Shown: in pieces, positions 8,734 through 18,136 of the stretch
Layout of the letters: every line of letters starts with the position of its first letter
How positions within the stretch are numbered: position 1 is the stretch's first letter
DNA from: JBDHWG01 sp046328525
GTDB lineage: Bacteria > Chloroflexota > Anaerolineae > Epilineales > JAHCIE01
Assembly: GCA_046328525.1 (NCBI GenBank)
Contig: JAXLWK010000018.1
Span: 1 to 36,470, forward strand
Direction: 5' to 3'
Length of the DNA: 36,470 nt
Made by a program: the position numbers and the translations under genes
The notes under the pieces: model-generated
The model's input: the letters and a program-made list of their open reading frames with translations, nothing else
What the model was told of the DNA's origin: nothing
Databases searched by the model: none

Positions 8734-8742
8734 ATCATACCA
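8734..8742 (-). promoter_or_regulatory. Extended -10 promoter, sugar kinase (possible leaderless mRNA)
   Basis: The minus strand reads TGGTATGAT (8742-8734), an extended -10 element, only 7 bases before the ATG at 8726. No -35 box or ribosome site is visible. Transcription starting 6-7 bases downstream would give an mRNA beginning at or next to the start codon. Confidence 0.45.
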
Positions 8743-8832
8743 CATTCTGGAAAAGCGCGGCGTTTTCTGCTATCCTAATGCGTGTGTTCGGGCAGCGGCG
8801 TCCGAACCGTCCCCACGATGGGAGGCGCAGCG

Positions 8833-9783
8833 TTGAGCCAGCTTGACCTGTTCGATCAGACACTCCGCCCTGACCCGTCCCTCTTTTTCTCCAGGGGGGA
8901 CCCCAACGATGTCCGCCTTGGCCAGACGGTGCAGTCCGATCCGGCGTGTTATGCGGCGGCCCGCGTCGTCGTCCTCGGCTGCCCGCAAGACGAGGGCGTG
9001 CGGCGCAACGGCGGCCGCGTCGGCGCCGCCCTCGCGCCCACCGAGATCCGCCGCGCCCTGTACCGCCTCGCCACCGATGGGCTGGCCGCCCTTTCCCTCT
9101 TCGACCTCGGCGACACCCCGATTCTGCCCAGCCTCGAAGCAACTCACGACCGGCACGAGGCCGTTGTGCGCCGCCTGCTCGACGACGGCAAAGTCGTCGT
9201 CAGCCTCGGCGGTGGCAACGATCTGGCCTACCCCGACGCAGCCGCCCTGTCCCGCGCGGCGAGCGGCGACGTGCTCGCCCTCAACGTGGATACCCACTAC
9301 GATGTGCGCGCCGACACGCCGCGTAACAGCGGCACGCCCTACCGCCAGCTCCTCGACGCGGGCTTGCTCGATGGGGCGCGCTTCGTCGAGCTGGGGCAGC
9401 AGCCGTTCGCCAACTCGCCCGTCTACCGCCAGTACCTGGCCGACCAGGGCGTGACGTGCTGGAGCCTGCGGGATCTGCGCGCAGCGGGGCTGGCGAGCGT
9501 GGTCCAGGGGCTGCTGGCCGAGCGCGCGGCGAGCGCCGTCTTCTGGGGCCTGGACATGGACGTGGTGCGCGTGGCCGACGCGCCGGGCGTCAGCGCCCCC
9601 AACCCGGTCGGGATGACCGGCGACGAGTTTTGCCTGATCGCCGAGCTGGCCGGCGCCGAGGGGCGGACGCGGCTGGTCGAGTTGACTGAGGTCAACCCGG
9701 CCTACGACGTAGACGGCCGTACCGCCCGTCTCGCCGCCATCGCCGTCTATCACTTCTTCGCGGCGTTCGCCGCGTCGTTGTGA
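8833..9783 (+). CDS. hutG: Formimidoylglutamase (arginase/agmatinase fold)
   Basis: A 316-residue ureohydrolase-family enzyme, probably splitting N-formimidoyl-glutamate to glutamate and formamide, the last step of this histidine pathway. Metal motifs seen: D153-T-H155-Y-D157 and D241-M-D243. The first motif reads GGGND, so Asn129 stands where arginases carry the metal-binding His of GGDHS; some formimidoylglutamases also deviate here. I choose TTG at 8833 because a GGAGG site (8821-8825) lies 7 bases upstream; an ATG at 8818 and a GTG at 8782 are in frame but lack a site. The assignment rests on family plus position upstream of hutU, hutI and hutH. Confidence 0.82.
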   Translation: MSQLDLFDQTLRPDPSLFFSRGDPNDVRLGQTVQSDPACYAAARVVVLGCPQDEGVRRNGGRVGAALAPTEIRRALYRLATDGLAALSLFDLGDTPILPSLEATHDRHEAVVRRLLDDGKVVVSLGGGNDLAYPDAAALSRAASGDVLALNVDTHYDVRADTPRNSGTPYRQLLDAGLLDGARFVELGQQPFANSPVYRQYLADQGVTCWSLRDLRAAGLASVVQGLLAERAASAVFWGLDMDVVRVADAPGVSAPNPVGMTGDEFCLIAELAGAEGRTRLVELTEVNPAYDVDGRTARLAAIAVYHFFAAFAASL

Positions 9784-9800
9784 GGAGGGCGATAGGACGA

Positions 9801-9894
9801 CGAAGCAATCTGACGGCGGGTAACAACTGTGCTGTTGCCGCGACAGACGGCCTTTCGCAAGGGCGGGGGATTGCTTCGCTGCGCTCGCAATGAC
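9801..9894. repeat. Dispersed repeat (GGATTGCTTCG..CGCAATGAC family) inside the hut operon
   Basis: Inverted arms CGAAGCAATC (9801-9810) and GATTGCTTCG (9869-9878) bracket the element; the right arm continues as GGATTGCTTCGCTGCGCTCG then CAATGAC to 9894. This family is scattered through many bacterial genomes and translates to spurious RAQRSNP-type peptides. Here it separates hutG from hutU and may cause partial termination or an mRNA processing site. Confidence 0.75.
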
Positions 9895-9973
9895 GATTTG
9901 GCAGTGTTCTTGTGGCGGCCTGTGCCATCACACGGCATAGAGGTCTCGCATGACGCAATAGGAGGAGCGTAGC

Positions 9974-11623
<1,650 letters not shown>

Positions 11624-11626
11624 CCC

Positions 11627-12901
11627 ATGGACGTTGATCTGCTCATCCACTCGGCGGCGCAGCTTGTCACGTGCGCCGGCGGCGACGGCAAACCCCGGCG
11701 TGGGGCGGCCATGCGCGACGTGGGCCTCATCGCCGACGGCGCGGTGGCTGTGGCCGATGGCGCGATCGTCGCCGTCGGGACCACCGACGACGTGCGCGCC
11801 GAGGTTACGCCGCGCCGCGCCATTGACGCGAGCGGCCGCGTCGTTTGCCCCGGCTTCGTGGACGCCCACACCCACGTGGTCTACGCCGGCAACCGCATCG
11901 CCGAGTTCGAGATGCGGCTGGCGGGGGCGACCTACCTGGACATCATGGCGGCGGGCGGCGGCATCGTGGACACGATGCGCGCGACCCGGGCGGCGTCGCT
12001 GGTGGAGATCGCGGCCCAGAGCCAGGCGCGCCTGGACACGATGTTGTCCCTGGGCACGACGACCGCCGAGGTCAAGACGGGCTACGGCCTGGACACGCTG
12101 ACGGAGCTGAAGCTCTTGCAGGCCATCGCCCAACTCGACCTCACGCAGCACATTGACCTTGTCCCGACGTTCCTCGGCGCCCACGCCCTGCCGCCGGAGT
12201 ACCGCGAGCGCGGCGACGACTATGTCGCCCTGGTCACCGACGAGATGCTGCCGTCCGCCGCCGCCTGGTATCGCGCGTCCCACTTTGCGGCGGAGGGGAC
12301 GCCCTGCTTCGTGGACGTGTTCTGCGAGCGCAACGCCTTCGACGTGGCCCAGTCGCGCCGCGTCCTGGAGGGGGGGCAGGCGCGCGGCATGGCGGTCAAG
12401 GCGCACGCGGACGAGTTCGTCTCCCTCGGTGGCCTGCCGATGGCCGTCGAGCTAGGCGCGACGTCGGTGGACCATCTGGACGCGACAACGCCGGGTGACG
12501 TGGCGCGGCTGGCGGCGTCTGATACCGTCGGCGTCGTGCTGCCGGCGGTGAACTTCAACCTCGGCAGCGCCCACTACGCCGACGCCCGCGCCCTGGTGGA
12601 CGCCGGGGCCGCCGTCGCCCTCGCCACGGACATCAACCCCGGCTCCGCGCCCTGCCCGTCCATGCCCCTGGTCATGGCGATTGCCTGCCGCTACCAGCGA
12701 CTCCTGCCGTCCGAGGCCCTCGTCGCCGCCACCATCAACGCTGCCCACGCCATCGGCGTCGGCGGCCGCGTCGGCTCCATCGAGGTCGGCAAGCAGGCGG
12801 ACATTCTGGTCGTGGACGCGCCGGACTACCGCTACCTGGCCTATGAGTTCGGCGGCAACCTTGTCAGCCGCGTCGTCAAGTATGGGAACATTGTGAGGTG
12901 A
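11627..12901 (+). CDS. hutI: Imidazolonepropionase
   Basis: A 424-residue amidohydrolase that opens imidazolone-propionate to N-formimidoyl-glutamate. The metal-binding H81-T-H83 lies in CPGFVDAHTHVVYAGNR, and KAHADEF and ATDINPGSAPCPSMPLVM supply the later metal and substrate residues. It starts 3 bases after the hutU stop, with GGAG inside the end of hutU as ribosome site, and hutH starts 3 bases after its own stop. Length and motifs match the family; no oddities. Confidence 0.96.
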   Translation: MDVDLLIHSAAQLVTCAGGDGKPRRGAAMRDVGLIADGAVAVADGAIVAVGTTDDVRAEVTPRRAIDASGRVVCPGFVDAHTHVVYAGNRIAEFEMRLAGATYLDIMAAGGGIVDTMRATRAASLVEIAAQSQARLDTMLSLGTTTAEVKTGYGLDTLTELKLLQAIAQLDLTQHIDLVPTFLGAHALPPEYRERGDDYVALVTDEMLPSAAAWYRASHFAAEGTPCFVDVFCERNAFDVAQSRRVLEGGQARGMAVKAHADEFVSLGGLPMAVELGATSVDHLDATTPGDVARLAASDTVGVVLPAVNFNLGSAHYADARALVDAGAAVALATDINPGSAPCPSMPLVMAIACRYQRLLPSEALVAATINAAHAIGVGGRVGSIEVGKQADILVVDAPDYRYLAYEFGGNLVSRVVKYGNIVR

Positions 12902-12904
12902 GGC

Positions 12905-14479
12905 ATGGCGGTTGAGACTGCGACGCTCGCCCTGGACGGCGCGTCCCTGACCCTGGAAGACGTGCTGGCCGTCGCCTATGGCGCGCCCGGCGCGCCCCGC
13001 GTCACCCTGACCGACGACGCCCTGGCCCTGGTGCAGCGGGCGGCGGACGCCGTCCAGCGCCTCCTGGGCGACGGCGTCGTCGCCTACGGCATCACCACCG
13101 GCTTCGGCGCGTTCAAGAACCGCATCATCCCGGCCGACCAGGTGCAGCAACTCCAGCGCAACATCCTCGTCAGCCACGCCGTCGGCGTGGGCGACCCCTA
13201 CGACACCGCGATGACCCGCGCCATCATGCTCATCCGCGCCAACACTCTAGCGCGCGGCCACTCCGGCGTCCAGCCCGCGACGCTCCAGCTCCTGCTGGAC
13301 ATGCTCAACGCGGGCGTCCACCCGGTCATCCCGCGCAAAGGCTCCCTCGGCGCGAGCGGCGACCTGGCCCCGCTGGCCCACATGGCGCTGCCGCTCATCG
13401 GCGCGGGCGAGGCCGAGGTCGGGGGCGAGGTGTTGCCGGGGGCGGAGGCGCTGCGGTGGGCGGGGCTATCGCCGGTGACGCTGGAGGCGAAGGAGGGCCT
13501 GGCGCTCACCAACGGCACGGCGGTGATGTGCGCCCTGGGCGTCCTGGGCACGACACGCGCCGAGTGTCTGAGTCAGGTGGCCGACATCGCCGGCTGCATC
13601 AGCCTCGAAGCGCTCCACGGCACGCCGCTGGCGTTCGACGACCGCATTCACCGCCTGCGACCCTTCCCGCGCCAGCAGGAGTGCGCCGCCTACCTGCGTA
13701 CCTTGCTGGACGGCAGCGAGCTTGTGCGCGGCTACGACCCGACCAACGTCCAGGACGCCTATACCCTGCGCTGCATTCCCCAGGTACATGGCGCGGCGCG
13801 GGACGCCATCGCCTACGCGCGCTGGGCGTTCGCCATCGAGCTGAACGCCGTGACCGACAACCCGCTGCTGTTCATTGACGACGCCACGGGCGAGATCACC
13901 GTCCTGTCCGGTGGCAACTTCCACGGCGAGCCGCTGGCGATCGCCATGGATTACCTGGGGCTGGCCGTCAGCGAGCTAGGCAACATCTCGGAGCGGCGCA
14001 TCATGCGCCTGACCGACGAGGCGTCGAACACCCAGACGCTGCCGGCGTTCCTGACGCGCAATGGCGGGCTGAACTCCGGCTTCATGGTGGTGCAGTACAC
14101 AGCGGCGGCCCTGGCGACGGAGAACAAGGTGCTGGCGCACCCGGCCAGCGTGGACACTATCCCGACCTCGGCCAACGTCGAGGACCACGTCAGCATGGGT
14201 GTGACAGCGGGGCTGAAGCTGCACAGCATCCTCGACAACGTCGAGCGCATCCTGGCGATCGAGCTGATGGCGGCGGCCCAGGGCTGCGACTTCCGCCGCC
14301 AGGCGATGGGCGCGGACAAGGCGCTCGGGCGCGGGACGCGCGTGGCCTACGACCTGGTGCGGGCGGAGGTCCCGTTCATCGAGGAGGACGCGCTGATGTA
14401 CCCGGCGCTGGAGTGTATCCGACGCCTCATCGCCGACGGCCGCCTGACCGACGCCGTCAACGCGGCGCTCGATGCGTAG
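12905..14479 (+). CDS. hutH: Histidine ammonia-lyase
   Basis: A 524-residue aromatic amino acid lyase that removes ammonia from L-histidine to give trans-urocanate, the first step of the pathway. The MIO prosthetic group forms from A150-S151-G152 in GSLGASGDLAPLAHM, and YGITTGFGAF (61-70) carries the catalytic Tyr. NGTAVMCALG and the FLTRNGGLNSGFMVVQYTAA block are typical. It is the last gene of the operon although it acts first. A ribosome site overlaps the hutI stop (AGGTGAGGCATG). No HutC- or HutP-type regulator and no HutT transporter is found nearby. Confidence 0.96.
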   Translation: MAVETATLALDGASLTLEDVLAVAYGAPGAPRVTLTDDALALVQRAADAVQRLLGDGVVAYGITTGFGAFKNRIIPADQVQQLQRNILVSHAVGVGDPYDTAMTRAIMLIRANTLARGHSGVQPATLQLLLDMLNAGVHPVIPRKGSLGASGDLAPLAHMALPLIGAGEAEVGGEVLPGAEALRWAGLSPVTLEAKEGLALTNGTAVMCALGVLGTTRAECLSQVADIAGCISLEALHGTPLAFDDRIHRLRPFPRQQECAAYLRTLLDGSELVRGYDPTNVQDAYTLRCIPQVHGAARDAIAYARWAFAIELNAVTDNPLLFIDDATGEITVLSGGNFHGEPLAIAMDYLGLAVSELGNISERRIMRLTDEASNTQTLPAFLTRNGGLNSGFMVVQYTAAALATENKVLAHPASVDTIPTSANVEDHVSMGVTAGLKLHSILDNVERILAIELMAAAQGCDFRRQAMGADKALGRGTRVAYDLVRAEVPFIEEDALMYPALECIRRLIADGRLTDAVNAALDA

Positions 14480-14501
14480 CGACGGCTCGGACTCTTTCCC
14501 T

Positions 14502-14619
14502 AGCCCCTTGGGCTTTCGCCTTGTAGCCAGGCGCTTCGAGCGCCTGCCGGTCGTTGCTTCATCGCACACCCTCGCCCGACGCTGAACCGTCGGGCTATTG
14601 AATGCAAGCCCAAGGGGCT
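14502..14619. repeat. Dispersed multi-hairpin element with terminal inverted repeats, copy 2
   Basis: Fourteen-base perfect inverted repeats AGCCCCTTGGGCTT (14502-14515) and AAGCCCAAGGGGCT (14606-14619) bound the element. Inside are a hairpin CAGGCGCT/AGCGCCTG (14528-14546) and a hairpin CCCGACG/CGTCGGG (14575-14594). The left part is the same plan as copies 1 and 3. It sits directly after hutH and before the DUF4258 gene and fills the gap between them. Confidence 0.75.
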
Positions 14620-14675
14620 CACTTTAGGATTGCGTACCCCACGAATGAGCCTACAATATAGCGACGAGGAATTCT

Positions 14676-14996
14676 GTGCCGCCGCATGATCTTCTCTTCC
14701 GCGTGCTGACGCCACTCGATTTCTATGTGTACATCAGCGTTGCCTATTGGCAAGTCATCACATCCGTCAAGCATCCCGTCATGACGGGACGCGAAACAGA
14801 CGTCCAGGATGCGATCGCACATCCTGACGAAGTGCGGATCAGCCGTAGCGATTCTGCTGTATACCTCTTCTACAAACTAGAGCGTCCAGGCCGGTGGACG
14901 TGCGCAATCGCAAAACGCCTGGACGAAGAGGCTTTTCTCATTACCGCCTATCCTACGGATGCGATAAAGGAAGGAACAAAGATATGGCCGAAGTGA
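14676..14996 (+). CDS. DUF4258/PBECR-like putative toxin
   Basis: A 106-residue protein with the pattern KHPVMTGRETDVQDAIAHPDEVRISRSDSAVYLFYK ... AFLITAYPTDAIKEGTKIW. This matches the DUF4258/phage Barnase-EndoU-like group of small proteins, thought to be RelE/EndoU-type RNases. It probably acts as the toxin of a pair with the DUF2283 gene that overlaps its 3' end by 13 bases. The start is GTG at 14676 with GAGGA 5 bases upstream. Base composition is lower in GC than the hut genes, suggesting transfer. Catalytic activity is inferred from the family, not shown. Confidence 0.75.
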   Translation: MPPHDLLFRVLTPLDFYVYISVAYWQVITSVKHPVMTGRETDVQDAIAHPDEVRISRSDSAVYLFYKLERPGRWTCAIAKRLDEEAFLITAYPTDAIKEGTKIWPK

Positions 14997-15196
14997 AAGT
15001 GTACTTCGACCAAGTGGGTCGGACCTTAACCGTGTGGTTCGGGAACCCGCAGGACGAATACGTTGCCGAAGAAACCGGCGATGAGGTCATCCTGATGAAA
15101 GACAAGGATGGTCATGTCATCGGGTTCGAGAAGCTTAACTTCTCGGTTGCCAGCCTCGAATCCTTGCGCGTTGCATTCGAAACCATCGCTGCCTGA
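14984..15196 (+). CDS. DUF2283 family protein (putative antitoxin)
   Basis: A 70-residue protein, MAEVKVYFDQVGRTLTVWFG..., with the DUF2283 fold pattern (KVYFD...LTVWFG..., ...EVILMKDKDGHVIGFEKLNF). These small proteins often follow DUF4258 genes as a toxin-antitoxin-like pair. The ATG at 14984 lies 13 bases inside the upstream gene, with AAGGAAGGAAC as ribosome site. An in-frame ATG at 14894 would add 30 unrelated residues read from the other gene and is not used. Confidence 0.82.
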   Translation: MAEVKVYFDQVGRTLTVWFGNPQDEYVAEETGDEVILMKDKDGHVIGFEKLNFSVASLESLRVAFETIAA

Positions 15197-15233
15197 ACTG
15201 TAATTACGCTACTCGGAAACGCGCGGAGCCACA

Positions 15234-16253
15234 ATGTCCAAAACCGGATTTGCCCTCATCGGCGCGGGCCTGTTCGGCCAGCGCCACGCCCAGGCGTACA
15301 GCCGCCACCCCGCCGTAGACTTCGTCGCGGTGTGCGACCTCGATGCTGACCGCGCCCGGCGCACCGCCGAGCAGTACGGCGCGCGCCGTCATACCTCGTC
15401 CCTGGACGACATCCTGACCGACTCCAACATCACGGCGGTCTCCATCGCTACGCCGGACTTCGCCCACCATGATGTGGCCATGGCCTGCGCCGCGGCGGGC
15501 AAGCACATGCTTGTCGAAAAGCCGTTGGCGACGACGGTCGCGGAGGCGGAGAGCATCACCCAGGCGGCGCGCAACGCCGGCGTCATTCTCATGGTGGACT
15601 TCCACAACCGCGTCAACCCGCCCATCTTCAGCGCCCGCGAGGCCATCCGCCGCGGCGACATCGGCATGCCGAGCTACGTCTACGCGCGGCTGTCCAACAC
15701 GACGGCGGTGCCGCTGAGCATGCTGGCGTGGTCGAGCCAATCGTCGGCGCTGTGGTTCCTGTGCAGCCATACTTTCGACCTGGTGCGCTGGCTGCTAGAC
15801 GACGAGCCGCGCAAGGTGTACGCCGTGAAGCGCGAGGGGATCCTGCGCGAGATGGGCGTAGACGCGCCGGACTTCCACGTGGCGACGGTGGAGTTCAGGC
15901 GCGGCGCGGTGGCCGTGTTCGAGAACGCCTGGATCCTGCCCCAGACCCACTCGACGGTCAAGGACATGAAGGTCGAAATCCTGGGCAGCGACGGCGCGCT
16001 GTACGTGGACACGTCCCACAACCGCACGCTGGAGATGTACACGGCAGAGCGCGCCGCCTACCCGGACCTCATGGCGCCGCCGATGGGCGAGCACCTGACC
16101 GGCTTCGTCCTGGACAGCATCGCCTACTTCGTGGATGCCGTGACCCAGGGCAAGCCCGTGATTGCGGCGGGCGAGGACGGCATCGCCGTGACGCGCGCCA
16201 TCTGCGCCATCATGGAGTCGGCGGAGACGGGCCAGCCGGTGTATTTGGACTAG
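15234..16253 (+). CDS. Gfo/Idh/MocA family NAD(P)-dependent oxidoreductase
   Basis: A 339-residue two-domain dehydrogenase. The N-terminal Rossmann fold shows ALIGAGLFGQRHAQAY (G10-x-G12-x-x-G15), and E95-K96-P97 is the family motif whose Lys contacts substrate and cofactor. The C-terminal alpha/beta domain starts near residue 125. Such enzymes act on sugars or inositols; the substrate cannot be fixed here. GGAG lies 6 bases before the ATG. Its only same-strand companion is the methyltransferase 139 bases downstream, across a repeat remnant, so no operon is evident; a sugar ABC importer lies convergent beyond. Confidence 0.9.
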   Translation: MSKTGFALIGAGLFGQRHAQAYSRHPAVDFVAVCDLDADRARRTAEQYGARRHTSSLDDILTDSNITAVSIATPDFAHHDVAMACAAAGKHMLVEKPLATTVAEAESITQAARNAGVILMVDFHNRVNPPIFSAREAIRRGDIGMPSYVYARLSNTTAVPLSMLAWSSQSSALWFLCSHTFDLVRWLLDDEPRKVYAVKREGILREMGVDAPDFHVATVEFRRGAVAVFENAWILPQTHSTVKDMKVEILGSDGALYVDTSHNRTLEMYTAERAAYPDLMAPPMGEHLTGFVLDSIAYFVDAVTQGKPVIAAGEDGIAVTRAICAIMESAETGQPVYLD

Positions 16254-16282
16254 ATGTGCGCTCTAACGCAGCATGGCAGCCG

Positions 16283-16336
16283 GGCGCGAAGGGGAACCTC
16301 TTGTTGTTTTTCTTCGCGCCTCTGCGCCTTTGCGTT
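16283..16336. repeat. Half copy of the GGCGCAGAG-family dispersed repeat
   Basis: Arms GGCGCGAAG (16283-16291) and CTTCGCGCC (16312-16320) pair, and the right side continues as CTCTGCGCCTTTGCGTT, the same right arm as the element ending at 2664. The left GGCGCAGAG arm is missing, so it is a partial copy. Confidence 0.6.
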
Positions 16337-16392
16337 CCTATCGTCTTCGCAAGACGTGGCCCAGGCGAACTCCCATAGCAGGAGACTCAACG

Positions 16393-17232
16393 ATGTCCAA
16401 TACACCCCAAAGCAACGAGTTGTTGGCTTCGACGGCCCGCTGGACGGCGGCGGTGCGGGCGGCGGAGAGTGGGCGCGGCGACCGCCTGTTCGATGATCCC
16501 TGGGCGGCGCGGCTGGCGGGGGAGGCGGGCGCGGCGTGGTTAGCGCAGCGCCCGCCCGGCAGCGCTGTCCCGATGGTGATCCGCACGCGCTTCTTCGACG
16601 ACTTCCTGGAGCGCGTGACGGCGGAGCATCGCATTCGGCAGGTGGTCATCCTGGCCGCCGGGCTGGACACGCGCGCCTACCGGCTGGCGTGGCCGGAGGG
16701 AACGCGGTTCTTCGAGCTGGACCAGCCGGAGGTGCTGGCGGACAAGCAAGAGATTCTGGACGCGGCCGGCGCGCGGCCGACGTGCGCGCGGGCGGCCATC
16801 GGCGTGGATCTGGCCGCGCCGTGGCGGGCGGCACTGCGAGAGGCCGGGTTCGTGGCCGGGCAGCCGTCCGTCTGGCTGCTCGAAGGCTTCCTGTTCTACA
16901 TCTCGACCGAGACGCTGACCACGCTGCTCGGCGACGTGGCCGATTTTGCGGCGAGCGGGAGCTGGCTCGGCTGCGACGTCATCAACAGCCACGTGCTGAC
17001 GTCGCCCTTCACGCGCGGGTGGGTCGAGATGCAGGCGCACGCGGGCGCGGCGTGGCAGGGCGTGCTGGATGATCCGGTGGGGTTCCTCGGCGGCCGCGGC
17101 TGGAGTGTCACGCTTACCCAGGCGGGGCAGCCAGACGCCAACTATGGGCGCTGGACGCTGCCGGTGATTCCGACCACCATGCCCAACATGCCGCACAACT
17201 GGTTCGTGACAGCGCGGAAAGGGGATGGTTAG
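16393..17232 (+). CDS. Class I SAM-dependent methyltransferase (TIGR00027/UPF0677-like)
   Basis: A 279-residue methyltransferase. QVVILAAGLDTRAYRLAWPE (83-102) is motif I, which binds S-adenosylmethionine, and FELDQPEVL (107-115) carries the acidic residue for the ribose. The family resembles leucine carboxyl methyltransferases and polyketide O-methyltransferases; the acceptor is unknown. The start at 16393 has AGGAG (16380-16384) 8 bases upstream. The open frame continues 40 codons upstream into the repeat, which I exclude. Its stop overlaps the stop of the convergent permease gene (17229-17232). Confidence 0.88.
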   Translation: MSNTPQSNELLASTARWTAAVRAAESGRGDRLFDDPWAARLAGEAGAAWLAQRPPGSAVPMVIRTRFFDDFLERVTAEHRIRQVVILAAGLDTRAYRLAWPEGTRFFELDQPEVLADKQEILDAAGARPTCARAAIGVDLAAPWRAALREAGFVAGQPSVWLLEGFLFYISTETLTTLLGDVADFAASGSWLGCDVINSHVLTSPFTRGWVEMQAHAGAAWQGVLDDPVGFLGGRGWSVTLTQAGQPDANYGRWTLPVIPTTMPNMPHNWFVTARKGDG

Positions 17233-18113
17233 CCCTTGAGCGCGCCCATGCGGACGCCTTCGAGGAAGTATTTCTGGAACACGAGGAAGAACAGCACCAT
17301 GGGCAGGGCGGCGAGGGCCGCGCCCGCAAAAATGATACCCCAGTCCGTCATGAACTCACCCTGGAGGTTGGCGACGCCGACCGTCAGGGTGTAGTTTTGC
17401 GGCCGGGTGAGGGCGATGAGGGGCCAGAGGAACTCGTTCCAACTGCGGACGAAGGCGAAGATCGCCAGGGCAGCGATGGCGGGTTTGCACAGCGGCAGGA
17501 TGATGTTCCAGAAGACGCCCAACTCGCTCGCCCCGTCAATCCGCGCCGCATCCTCTAGCTCGGAGGGCAGCGTCTGGATGTACTGGCGCATGAGGAAGAT
17601 GCCGAAGACGGTCGCCGTGCCGGGCAGGATAATGGCCCACGGCGTGTCTATCAGGCCGATCTGCCGCGTCACGATGTACAGCGGGATGAGCGTGACCTGG
17701 ATCGGGATCATCAGGGTGCTGAGGATGAGCCAGAACAGGATGTCGCGGCCGGGGAAGTGGCGCTTGGCGAAGGCGTAGCCGGCCATGGTGTCGAAGAGGA
17801 CGTGCCAGACGGTGACGGCGAAGGCGATAAACAGGCTGTTGAACATCCAGTTCATGTAGAACTTCGTGCCGCCGAGCAGGCGCGCGAAGTTGTCGAGCTG
17901 GAAGGCGGGGATGAGATTGGGCGTCAGGGGCGGCGTGGCGGTAATCGGCGTCAGGGCGTTGACGAACAGCCAGTACATCGGGAACAGGGCGATGACGGCG
18001 GTGGCGACGAGCACGGCCCACGCGAAGTAGCGGCCCGAGCCACGGCGAATCTTCGTCGCCTTGGCCGGCCTGGCTGCGGGTTGTGCGTCTGTGGAGGTTG
18101 ATACCGTTGCCAT
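17229..18113 (-). CDS. Carbohydrate ABC transporter permease (MalG/UgpE type)
   Basis: A 294-residue inner-membrane permease with six hydrophobic segments after a 30-residue charged N-terminus. The EAA loop, EDAARIDGASELGVFWNIILPL, docks the ATPase. It is the second permease of a CUT1-type sugar importer and begins 24 bases after the first permease gene. No ATPase gene accompanies the cluster, as is common where one MsmK-like ATPase serves several importers (inference). The last codons overlap the convergent methyltransferase. Confidence 0.93.
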   Translation of the reverse strand: MATVSTSTDAQPAARPAKATKIRRGSGRYFAWAVLVATAVIALFPMYWLFVNALTPITATPPLTPNLIPAFQLDNFARLLGGTKFYMNWMFNSLFIAFAVTVWHVLFDTMAGYAFAKRHFPGRDILFWLILSTLMIPIQVTLIPLYIVTRQIGLIDTPWAIILPGTATVFGIFLMRQYIQTLPSELEDAARIDGASELGVFWNIILPLCKPAIAALAIFAFVRSWNEFLWPLIALTRPQNYTLTVGVANLQGEFMTDWGIIFAGAALAALPMVLFFLVFQKYFLEGVRMGALKG

Positions 18114-18136
18114 GCGCGCCTCGCTCTAACTCTGGT

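Noticed and set aside
17229..17232. Overlap of convergent stop codons of the methyltransferase and permease genes
   Set aside because: Real but ordinary in compact genomes; no terminator could be seen and nothing further follows from it.
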